DNA of 10,230 nt from Ga0077527 sp021300125 (lineage in GTDB: Bacteria; Pseudomonadota; Gammaproteobacteria; Burkholderiales; SG8-41), in the NCBI GenBank assembly GCA_046339595.1, contig JBKDUF010000106.1:1-10230 (forward strand), written 5' to 3'. The notes beneath the pieces were generated by a model. The model saw only the letters and a program-made list of their open reading frames with translations. It was not told where the DNA came from and ran no database searches. Below, piece by piece: positions 1-5,309 of this stretch. A program made the translations under genes and the position numbers. Position 1 is the first letter of the stretch. The number at the start of each line of letters is the position of its first letter.

Positions 1-83
1 TTTTTCTTTTTATTTCTGGTTTTTTTTTTGGGTGTGTTGTGTATCGGGGGGGGTGGGCGGGGTGGGCCCCCCCGCGACCGTGA
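1..83. other. Gene-free low-complexity edge with G-quadruplex motif
   Basis: No gene is visible. On the plus strand bases 1-66 are almost only T and G (six exceptions), including a run of ten T (20-29) and eight G (46-53). Bases 46-66 hold four G-runs (8, 3, 4 and 3 G) separated by single bases, which fits a parallel G-quadruplex motif, followed by seven C (67-73). In the pstS transcript, read leftward, this becomes seven G followed by C-rich runs, able to form a very stable hairpin just after the stop codon. No U-tract follows it, so it is not a standard intrinsic terminator. The homopolymers could also reflect a contig edge or sequencing error. Confidence 0.6.
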
Positions 84-1106
84 TCAGCGGGCGATCTGCG
101 ACCAGACCTTGCTCATGATGGCCTTGGTCAGGGCGTCGGGCAGGGGTACATAGTCGAGTTCCAGCGCCATATCCTTGCCGTTGCGGAACGACCACTCGAA
201 AAACTTCAGCACTTCGTTCGAGGCGGCGCGGTTGTCCGGGTTGCGGTACATCAGCACGAAGGTTGCCCCGGTGATCGGCCAGGACTCGGCGCCGCGCTGG
301 TTGACCAGCGAGATGCCCATGCCGGGGACGCTGAACCAGTCGGCGCCGGCGGCAGCAGCGGCGAAGGTCTTGTCGTCGGGATCGACAAAGCGGCCGTCGC
401 GGTTGCGCATCTGCAGGTGCGGAATGTTGTTTTTCTTGGCATAGGCGTATTCGACATAGCCGATCGAGCCTTTGATGCGGCTGACGTTGGCAGCCACACC
501 TTCATTGCCGCGGCCGCCGATCGAGGTGGCGGCGGGCCATTTCACCGCGGCGGCCTTGCCGACCTTGGCTCGCCAGTCCGGGCTCACTTCGCTGAGGTAG
601 TCGGTGAAGATGAAGGTGGTGCCCGAGCCGTCGGCGCGGTGGGCGACGGTGATGTTCATGTCCGGCAGTTTCTTGCCAGGATTCAGCGCGGCGATTTTCG
701 GATCGTTCCATTTGGCGATCGTGCCCATGAACATTTCCGCCAGCACCTCGCCGGTGACGCGCAGTTCACCAGGCTTGAAGCCATCAAGGTTGATGATCGG
801 CACCACGCCGCCGAGCACGGTCGGGAACTGCACCAGGCCGTCCTTCTCCAGTTCCTCGCCCGAGAGCGGGGCATCGGTGCCGCCGAAGGTCACGGTCTTG
901 GCGCGGATCTGGCGGATGCCGCCGGAGGAGCCAATCGACTGGTAGTTGAGGCCGACGTTGGTGCTTTTCTTGTAGGCTTCGGCCCACTTGGCATAGATCG
1001 GGAAGGGGAAGGTCGCGCCGGCGCCGGTGATGTCGGCGGCCTGCGCGGAAACCGCCAGGGCCAAGGTGCCCGCGGCGACTGCCAGTTTCTGGATCAGGTT
1101 TTTCAT
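84..1106 (-). CDS. pstS: PstS, periplasmic phosphate-binding protein of the Pst ABC transporter
   Basis: This 340-residue protein captures inorganic phosphate in the periplasm and passes it to the PstCAB membrane transporter. A signal peptide is clear: Lys-rich start, hydrophobic residues 8-20 and an AQA cleavage site at 21-23. The phosphate-binding residues of E. coli PstS are all present at a constant offset of 22: T32-F33 (GAGATFPFP), S60 (SIGSSGG), D78 (TDAPL) and R157, S161, G162, T163 (RADGSGT). The C-terminal lobe has GYVEYAYAK and WPIT, also typical. Length matches E. coli (346 with signal). The start at 1106 is chosen because AGAGGA (1113-1118) lies 6 bases upstream and the signal peptide begins there; the open frame extends further upstream but is not protein-like. 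It is divergent from dapA. No pstC, pstA, pstB or phoU is inside the window; they could lie beyond the left edge. Confidence 0.97.
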   Translation of the reverse strand: MKNLIQKLAVAAGTLALAVSAQAADITGAGATFPFPIYAKWAEAYKKSTNVGLNYQSIGSSGGIRQIRAKTVTFGGTDAPLSGEELEKDGLVQFPTVLGGVVPIINLDGFKPGELRVTGEVLAEMFMGTIAKWNDPKIAALNPGKKLPDMNITVAHRADGSGTTFIFTDYLSEVSPDWRAKVGKAAAVKWPAATSIGGRGNEGVAANVSRIKGSIGYVEYAYAKKNNIPHLQMRNRDGRFVDPDDKTFAAAAAGADWFSVPGMGISLVNQRGAESWPITGATFVLMYRNPDNRAASNEVLKFFEWSFRNGKDMALELDYVPLPDALTKAIMSKVWSQIAR

Positions 1107-1194
1107 CGGTATTCCTCTGTGTCGTTGAAGTTCAGGGGGCAGGTGCAAACACTCCGGGGTTCGGGAATGCGTGCGAGGATTTGTGAATCGCGCC

Positions 1195-1250
1195 ACTCTA
1201 CGAATCAATTGTTGCAATGGCATGACAACCGGCAGGAATGTTTTTGTCAT
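1195..1250 (-). promoter_or_regulatory. Candidate pstS promoter with Pho-box-like half-sites
   Basis: Reading leftward, TTGTCAT (1228-1222) matches the PhoB half-site CTGTCAT at six of seven bases. Eleven bases downstream TTGCAAC (1217-1211) matches only three of seven. A -10-like TAGAGT (1200-1195, four of six) follows at about the distance seen in PhoB promoters, where the Pho box replaces the -35. A second TTGTCAT on the opposite strand (1244-1250) makes an inverted pair. pstS is a classic PhoB target, which is the main reason to suspect this site; the second half-site is poor, so the call is weak. Confidence 0.3.
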
Positions 1251-1365
1251 TGAAATCAGCGGTTTGTCGCCCAATGATCGGGATTGGCTGGCCACCGCAT
1301 GGGAATCGCGGGCGCTGCGCGGATCGGGAACGAACGGCAGCCCCCGGGGTCTCGTTGCGAAGTGT

Positions 1366-1382
1366 CGGCACCACTGGTGCCG
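1366..1382. repeat. Perfect 17-base palindrome upstream of dapA
   Basis: CGGCACCACTGGTGCCG has two 8-base arms with a single central C. It ends 40 bases before the dapA -10 box. As DNA it has the dyad symmetry of a dimeric regulator's operator. As RNA it could form a six-pair stem with a five-base loop, but no U-tract follows in either direction, so it is not an intrinsic terminator. No regulator can be named from the sequence. Confidence 0.45.
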
Positions 1383-1422
1383 GCGTCGCGCAAGCGCATG
1401 GCGGGGGCCGGCAGGCTTCGGG

Positions 1423-1428
1423 TACAAT
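1423..1428 (+). promoter_or_regulatory. Candidate -10 box of the dapA operon
   Basis: TACAAT matches the sigma-70 -10 consensus at five of six bases, preceded by GGG. No good -35 sits 16-18 bases upstream. Transcription would start near 1435, leaving a leader of about 27 bases before dapA. Confidence 0.45.
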
Positions 1429-1461
1429 AGCCGGATTATTCAGCAAGGCATCAAATTTCTT

Positions 1462-2388
1462 ATGAAAAACAAAGAGTTGGATGAGGTTCGCGGCAGTCTG
1501 GTGGCGATCGTCACCCCGATGGCCGAGGACGGCAGTCTGGATTTGCCCGGGCTGCGGCGGTTGATCGACTGGCATGTCGCCGAAGGCACCCACGGCATCG
1601 TCGTGGTCGGCACCACCGGCGAGTCGCCCACGGTCGATGTCGAAGAGCACGCCTTGCTGATCAAGACCGCGGTCGAGCATGCCGGCAGCCGGATCCCCGT
1701 GATTGCGGGCACCGGTGCCAACTCGACGCGCGAAGCTATCGAGCTGTCGCGGTTTGCGAAGCAGGCAGGCGCTGCGATGAGCCTGTCGGTGGTGCCGTAC
1801 TACAACAAGCCCACCCAGGAAGGTCTCTACCGCCATTTCCGCGCCATCGCCGAGGCCGTGGATATTCCGCAGATCCTTTACAACGTGCCCGGCCGCACCG
1901 TGGCCGACATGGCCAATGACACCGTGCTGCGCCTGGCTGAAGTGCCGGGCATCATCGGCATCAAGGACGCCACCGGCAACATCGAGCGTGGCACCGACCT
2001 GCTGCGCAGGCGGCGCAAGGGTTTCGCGGTCTACAGCGGTGACGATGCCACCGGCATTGCGCTGATGCTGCTGGGCGGTGAGGGCGTGATCTCGGTCACC
2101 GCCAATGTCGCCCCGAGGCTGATGAGCGAGATGTGCCGGGCCGCCATCGCCGGCGATCGCGCGAAAGCGGTTGCGGCGAATGACCGCCTGCTGGGTTTGC
2201 ATCGCCACCTGTTCTGCGAGGCCAATCCGATTCCGGTGAAGTGGGCCGTGCAGCAGCTGGGCCTGATCGGTGGCGGTATCCGCCTGCCGATGACCCCGTT
2301 GTCAGCCTCGTGCCATGAGCAGGTGCGCGCGGCGATGACGCAGGCGGGACTGGCCGCCGCCAAGGAGGTTACCCATGCCGCTGCGTAA
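1462..2388 (+). CDS. dapA: DapA, 4-hydroxy-tetrahydrodipicolinate synthase
   Basis: This cytoplasmic class I aldolase condenses pyruvate with L-aspartate semialdehyde, the first committed step to diaminopimelate and lysine. All catalytic residues align with E. coli DapA at a constant offset of +7: T51-T52 (VGTTGES), Y114 (VPYYNKPTQEG), Y140 and R145 (ILYNVPGRT), and Schiff-base K168 (IIGIKDATGN). Residues aligned with the E. coli lysine-feedback site are partly kept (S55, H63, N87, E91, Y113), with V60 in place of one histidine, so feedback sensitivity is uncertain. The protein is 308 residues against 292 in E. coli, with seven extra at the N-terminus and about nine at the C-terminus. ATG 1462 is the only reasonable start before the conserved GSLVAIVTPM; its ribosome site is weak and distant (AAGG, 1445-1448). 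The 3' end overlaps bamC by 14 bases, as the first gene of an operon. Confidence 0.96.
   Translation: MKNKELDEVRGSLVAIVTPMAEDGSLDLPGLRRLIDWHVAEGTHGIVVVGTTGESPTVDVEEHALLIKTAVEHAGSRIPVIAGTGANSTREAIELSRFAKQAGAAMSLSVVPYYNKPTQEGLYRHFRAIAEAVDIPQILYNVPGRTVADMANDTVLRLAEVPGIIGIKDATGNIERGTDLLRRRRKGFAVYSGDDATGIALMLLGGEGVISVTANVAPRLMSEMCRAAIAGDRAKAVAANDRLLGLHRHLFCEANPIPVKWAVQQLGLIGGGIRLPMTPLSASCHEQVRAAMTQAGLAAAKEVTHAAA
2362..2369 (+). promoter_or_regulatory. Strong bamC ribosome-binding site inside dapA
   Basis: AAGGAGGT is a full match to the anti-Shine-Dalgarno sequence and lies five bases before the bamC ATG at 2375. It sits entirely within the last codons of dapA, so it fixes the bamC start despite the 14-base overlap. 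Together with the overlap it suggests bamC is translated efficiently from the dapA transcript. Confidence 0.85.
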
Positions 2389-3499
2389 GTTACTGGTTGC
2401 GGTATCCGCGCTGCTTGCTGGCCTGGTGCTGGGGGCCTGCAGTTCCCTGGAAATGCCGACCAAGAAGGTCGATTACAAGTCCACCACCCGGTTGCCGTCA
2501 CTGGAGATTCCGCCCGACCTGGCGCGTCCCGGAGGCGATGATCGTTTCGTATTGCCCGAAAACCCCAAGGGATCGGCGACGTTTTCGGAGATCAGCAAGG
2601 ACCGTGCATCGCGGCCCCAGGCCGGGAGCGGCGGCGTACTCCCCAAGATCGATGATGTACGTCTGGAGCGCGCCGGGACCCAGCGCTGGCTGGTGGTCAA
2701 GGGCAATCCCGAGCAGCTGTGGCCCCTGGTGCGCGAGTTCTGGCAGGAGAGCGGCTTCATCGTCAATCTTGAAATGCCCGAAGCCGGCGTGATGGAAACC
2801 GACTGGTCGGAAAACCGCGCCAAGATCCCGGAATCGGGCATTCGTGGCGTGATCGGGCGTGCCATCGACGCGCTGTATTCGACCTCGGAGCGCGACAAGT
2901 ACCGCACCCGACTCGAGCGTGGCGGCACTCCCGGCACCACCGAAATCTATATCAGCCATCGCGGCATGGAAGAGGTTTATATCACTGAGGGCAAGGATCA
3001 GCTCCGCTGGCAGCCGCGCAAGCCCGACCCCGAACTCGAGGCGGAATTCCTGCGCCGGCTGATGGTGCGTTTCGGCACTGACAATGAGCGTGCGAAGACC
3101 CAGATCGCCAGTGTTGCGAAGGTCGAGCCGCAGGCCCGCCTCGATCGCGGCGGCGCACTCGCGTTGACAGACCCCTTCGACCGTGCCTGGCGCCGCGTCG
3201 GCCTCGCGCTCGACCGCGTCGGTTTCACGGTCGAGGACCGCGACCGTTCGAAAGGCCTGTACTTCGTGCGCTACATTGATCCGGATGCAGACGTGAGGAG
3301 CAAGAAGGAAACCGGCTGGCTGGCGCGGCTGAATCCCTTCAGCGGCAGCTCCAATCCGGCGAGCAAGGAGCAGTACCGCATCCAGATCCGCGACACTGCC
3401 GGCGGCACCGAAGTGCAGGTGCTTGACAAGGAAGGCAAGCGCGATACCTCGGTCACAGCGAACCGCATCCTGACCCTGCTGCACGACCAGTTGCGCTGA
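2375..3499 (+). CDS. bamC: BamC, outer-membrane assembly lipoprotein
   Basis: BamC (formerly NlpB) is an accessory lipoprotein of the BAM complex, which folds beta-barrel proteins into the outer membrane. The 374-residue protein has a lipoprotein signal with lipobox LGAC and lipidated C22; +2 is Ser, as expected for outer-membrane sorting. The N-terminal unstructured stretch (about 33-60) contains DYKS and SLEIPPDL, the conserved segment that contacts BamD. Two helix-grip domains follow, roughly 88-235 and 255-374. E. coli BamC is 344 residues, so this one is slightly longer, partly from a linker around 240-262. Its position directly after dapA is the same as in E. coli and many other Proteobacteria, which strengthens a call that sequence similarity alone would leave moderate. 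Confidence 0.93.
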   Translation: MPLRKLLVAVSALLAGLVLGACSSLEMPTKKVDYKSTTRLPSLEIPPDLARPGGDDRFVLPENPKGSATFSEISKDRASRPQAGSGGVLPKIDDVRLERAGTQRWLVVKGNPEQLWPLVREFWQESGFIVNLEMPEAGVMETDWSENRAKIPESGIRGVIGRAIDALYSTSERDKYRTRLERGGTPGTTEIYISHRGMEEVYITEGKDQLRWQPRKPDPELEAEFLRRLMVRFGTDNERAKTQIASVAKVEPQARLDRGGALALTDPFDRAWRRVGLALDRVGFTVEDRDRSKGLYFVRYIDPDADVRSKKETGWLARLNPFSGSSNPASKEQYRIQIRDTAGGTEVQVLDKEGKRDTSVTANRILTLLHDQLR

Positions 3500-3524
3500 T
3501 GCGCGGCGGCGGTTGCTGCCGGCG

Positions 3525-4292
3525 ATGATCCGTTTCGCCTCACTCGGCAGCGGTAGCGAGGGCAACGGGCTGCTGTTGGAATGCGGCAGCTCGCGCCTGC
3601 TGCTCGATTGCGGATTCGGCATCGCGGAGACGGTGCGCAGGTTGCGCCGCCTCGGTGTCGAGCCGGACACCCTGGACGCGGTTCTGGTTACCCACGAACA
3701 TGCCGACCATGTCGGCGGCGCGGCGCGCTTCGCGCGCCGCCATGATCTGCCCGTCTACCTGTCCTACGGCACCTGGGTCGCCGCAGGCGAGGCTGCAGCC
3801 TGGGGAGAGGTGGTGATCATTGACAGCCACTGCCCCTTTGCGGTCGGCGACATCGAGGTGCGGCCCTTTCCCGTGCCGCACGACGCGCGCGAGCCCACGC
3901 AGTTCACCTTCGGCGACGGTTCGCGCCGCCTTGGCGTGCTGACCGATACCGGCATGTCCACACCGCATATCGAGCAGATGCTCTCCGGCGCAGACGCCCT
4001 CGTACTCGAATGCAACCACGATGCCGGCCTGCTGCGCGACAGCGCTTATCCGCCAGCCCTGAAGATGCGTATTGGTGGAAGGCTGGGCCATCTCGAAAAC
4101 GACCAGGCGGCCCAGATTCTGGCGGCCATCGACTGTGGCCGCCTGCAGCATGTGGTGGCGGCACATCTGTCGCAGAAGAACAATCGTCCGCAACTGGCTG
4201 CAGGCGCCTTGTCCGCCGCGCTGGGCTGTGCCGCTGGATGGATTGGCATCGCCACCCAGGATGAGGGTTTCGCCTGGCGCGAAATCCGCTGA
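3525..4292 (+). CDS. MBL-fold metallo-hydrolase, YycJ type
   Basis: A 255-residue cytoplasmic protein of the metallo-beta-lactamase superfamily. The metal-binding motif THEHADH is at 56-62 (H57, H59, D61, H62). Further probable ligands are H119 (VPHD), D141 (TDTG) and H214 (AHLSQKNN). The N-terminal FASLGSGSEGNG and the GHLENDQAA segment (188-196) are typical of the YycJ/WalJ branch, in which a nuclease activity has been proposed; substrate here is unknown. No signal peptide is seen. ATG 3525 is preferred over TTG 3513 because the conserved domain begins immediately after it; the ribosome site is weak. The gene begins 25 bases after bamC on the same strand and is followed by a terminator, so it is probably the last gene of the dapA-bamC operon. 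Confidence 0.88.
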   Translation: MIRFASLGSGSEGNGLLLECGSSRLLLDCGFGIAETVRRLRRLGVEPDTLDAVLVTHEHADHVGGAARFARRHDLPVYLSYGTWVAAGEAAAWGEVVIIDSHCPFAVGDIEVRPFPVPHDAREPTQFTFGDGSRRLGVLTDTGMSTPHIEQMLSGADALVLECNHDAGLLRDSAYPPALKMRIGGRLGHLENDQAAQILAAIDCGRLQHVVAAHLSQKNNRPQLAAGALSAALGCAAGWIGIATQDEGFAWREIR

Positions 4293-4330
4293 GTCGATGA
4301 CATCCCCGTTACTGCGGCGAAAAATGCAGC

Positions 4331-4361
4331 AAAAAAAACCGGCCCTCGGGCCGGTTTTTTT
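4331..4361. terminator. Bidirectional intrinsic terminator
   Basis: A GC stem, CCGGCC (4339-4344) with GGCCGG (4349-4354), closes a four-base loop CTCG. It is flanked by eight A (4331-4338) and seven T (4355-4361), so both strands give a hairpin followed by a U-tract. It lies 38 bases after the hydrolase stop on the plus strand and 18 bases after the lipoprotein stop on the minus strand, ending both convergent units. Confidence 0.95.
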
Positions 4362-4379
4362 GTGCTGCTGGAGCCGCGA

Positions 4380-4616
4380 TTACTTCTTGGCTGCGTCCGC
4401 GGCAGGGGCCGGGGCGGGAGCCGGGGCCGGAGCCGGTGCGGTGGCGGCGGGGGCGCTGGCGTCGGCTTTCGGGGCCTCAGGTGCCGGAGCCGGGGCCGGA
4501 GCCGGAGCAGGGGTCGGAGCCGGGGTGGCGGCGGGAGCCGGGGCCGGGGCGGGCTTTTCGCCGCAGGCGGTCAGGCCAAACGCGAACAGGGCGGCAACGA
4601 GGAGGGCACGTTTCAT
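4380..4616 (-). CDS. Small Ala/Pro-repeat lipoprotein of unknown function
   Basis: A 78-residue predicted lipoprotein. Residues 1-17 form a lipoprotein signal peptide (MKRALLVAAL start, lipobox LTAC, lipidated C18). The mature part is almost entirely Pro-Ala dipeptides in two blocks (about 22-49 and 61-72), separated by the segment KADASAPAAT and ending ADAAKK. Position +2 is Gly, not Asp, so outer-membrane retention is likely. The rigid Pro-Ala chain might act as a periplasmic spacer, but that is inference; no functional domain is visible. ATG 4616 is preferred over an upstream GTG (4634) because AAGGAT (4626-4631) is well placed and the signal peptide begins there. The DNA is an imperfect 6-base repeat (GCCGGG/GCCGGA on the plus strand), prone to length change. 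It has its own promoter candidate and ends at the shared terminator. Confidence 0.8.
   Translation of the reverse strand: MKRALLVAALFAFGLTACGEKPAPAPAPAATPAPTPAPAPAPAPAPEAPKADASAPAATAPAPAPAPAPAPAADAAKK
4405..4553 (+). repeat. Imperfect hexamer repeat tract within the lipoprotein gene
   Basis: Two clusters of GCCGGG/GCCGGA-like units encode Pro-Ala on the opposite strand. Each cluster also meets a simple G-quadruplex pattern on the plus (template) strand: G-runs at 4405-4408, 4411-4414, 4416-4418 and 4423-4426, and at 4533-4535, 4540-4543, 4546-4549 and 4551-4553. A change of whole 6-base units would keep frame and alter only the spacer length. Confidence 0.7.
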
Positions 4617-4721
4617 GGTTGCAAGATCCTTCACTGAATGTGGATTGACTGAAAAAATGATTGGGTGCTTCGGGCCGGCTCGGAATTCTGGAATGCAGCC
4701 TTAACCTTAAGTCCGGAGTCG

Positions 4722-4750
4722 ATTTTAACAGCGTTTGGGTGCAATTTCAG
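4722..4750 (-). promoter_or_regulatory. Candidate lipoprotein promoter with extended -10
   Basis: Read leftward, CTGAAA (4750-4745, four of six against TTGACA) is followed after 17 bases by TAAAAT (4727-4722, five of six against TATAAT), which is preceded by TGT, an extended -10. Transcription would start near 4715 and give a leader of about 100 bases before 4616. The 174-base gap between the two minus-strand genes otherwise shows no gene. Confidence 0.5.
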
Positions 4751-4790
4751 CAGCTTCAGCAGCAGCACTCACTGCATGTGCGTGACCGGT

Positions 4791-5309
4791 TCAAAGCCCG
4801 GCTGCGCCCAGCGCCATTGGCGGGCCGCTGAATTCGGAAATTTCTTCGAAGCGCCCGAGTAATTGACGGTTACCGACCGCATCGTGAAGCCCTTGCGCCG
4901 CGCGCAGAAGGCTGTAATGGAAGCGGTGCAGATAGTGGCTGCCGTCAAAGAGTACGAAAGGATCGTAGACATGCTTCGCCTGCTTCAGTGTCTCGCGGAT
5001 CACGCAGGCGTGGCCGAAATGCCGCGCGAGTTCCAGCAGCCGCGGCTGTTCGGCGGCGATCCTCCGCGCATCGTGGAGGATGATGAACAGGCGGTTCTCG
5101 CGTGCGCGGCGCAGGAAATGGCTCAGCAGTTCAATGCGCTCGCCGCGGTTCCAGTCGCGGCTCAACATGCGGTCGAAGACGCGGATCACCTGCTGTGTCT
5201 GCGGGATCATCGCGTCGGTCAGGGCTTCATATTCGCGCATGCCCTCGAAGCGGCGGTACACCGCATTCGGCGGATTGCCGCTGCCGGCCATGGCCGCCGT
5301 CACACTCAT
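4791..5309 (-). CDS. Uncharacterised DUF7931-like protein coupled to roxA
   Basis: A 172-residue predicted soluble protein with no signal peptide or membrane segment. I recognise the overall pattern as the uncharacterised DUF7931 family from conserved-looking segments: VFDRMLSRDWNRGER (44-58), FIILHDARR (75-83), a PRLLEL stretch (89-94), YDPFVLFDG (115-123), HYLHRFH (125-131) and FEEISEFS (154-161). The histidine-rich HYLHRFH and the LHD strand faintly recall phospholipase-D-like folds, but no HKD motif is present, so no enzymatic role is claimed. The ATG at 5309 overlaps the roxA stop as ATGA and has no good ribosome site of its own, implying translation depends on ribosomes finishing roxA. 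A working link to ribosome oxygenation is therefore plausible but unproven. Confidence 0.75.
   Translation of the reverse strand: MSVTAAMAGSGNPPNAVYRRFEGMREYEALTDAMIPQTQQVIRVFDRMLSRDWNRGERIELLSHFLRRARENRLFIILHDARRIAAEQPRLLELARHFGHACVIRETLKQAKHVYDPFVLFDGSHYLHRFHYSLLRAAQGLHDAVGNRQLLGRFEEISEFSGPPMALGAAGL

Larger units (their letters stand above)
1107..1461. other. Divergent pstS/dapA intergenic region, 355 bases
   Basis: No convincing gene lies here: open frames crossing it lack ribosome sites and protein-like composition. It holds the pstS ribosome site next to 1106, a candidate phosphate-responsive promoter near 1195-1228, an inverted pair of TTGTCAT half-sites (1222-1228 and 1244-1250), a 17-base palindrome at 1366-1382 and a dapA -10 box at 1423-1428. 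Each is listed separately where supportable. Confidence 0.7.

Noticed and set aside
417..1253. A 278-codon plus-strand open frame
   Set aside because: It is antisense to pstS and His/Ala/Gly-rich without a recognisable domain or ribosome site.
1366..1382. Palindrome considered as a terminator
   Set aside because: No T-run follows on either strand, and it lies upstream of dapA in a divergent region.
1198..2208. A 336-codon minus-strand open frame
   Set aside because: It is antisense to dapA, which has every catalytic residue.
2498..3670. A 390-codon minus-strand open frame
   Set aside because: It is antisense to bamC and the start of the hydrolase, with composition typical of a shadow frame.
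4405..4553. Hexamer repeat considered as a CRISPR-like or transposon repeat
   Set aside because: Units are contiguous, six bases long and in frame with a Pro-Ala coding sequence; there are no spacers or terminal inverted repeats.
4072..4704. A plus-strand frame encoding Gly/Ala repeats opposite the lipoprotein
   Set aside because: The repeat reads as low-complexity in any frame; only the minus strand offers a signal peptide with lipobox and a ribosome site. The plus frame also crosses the terminator.
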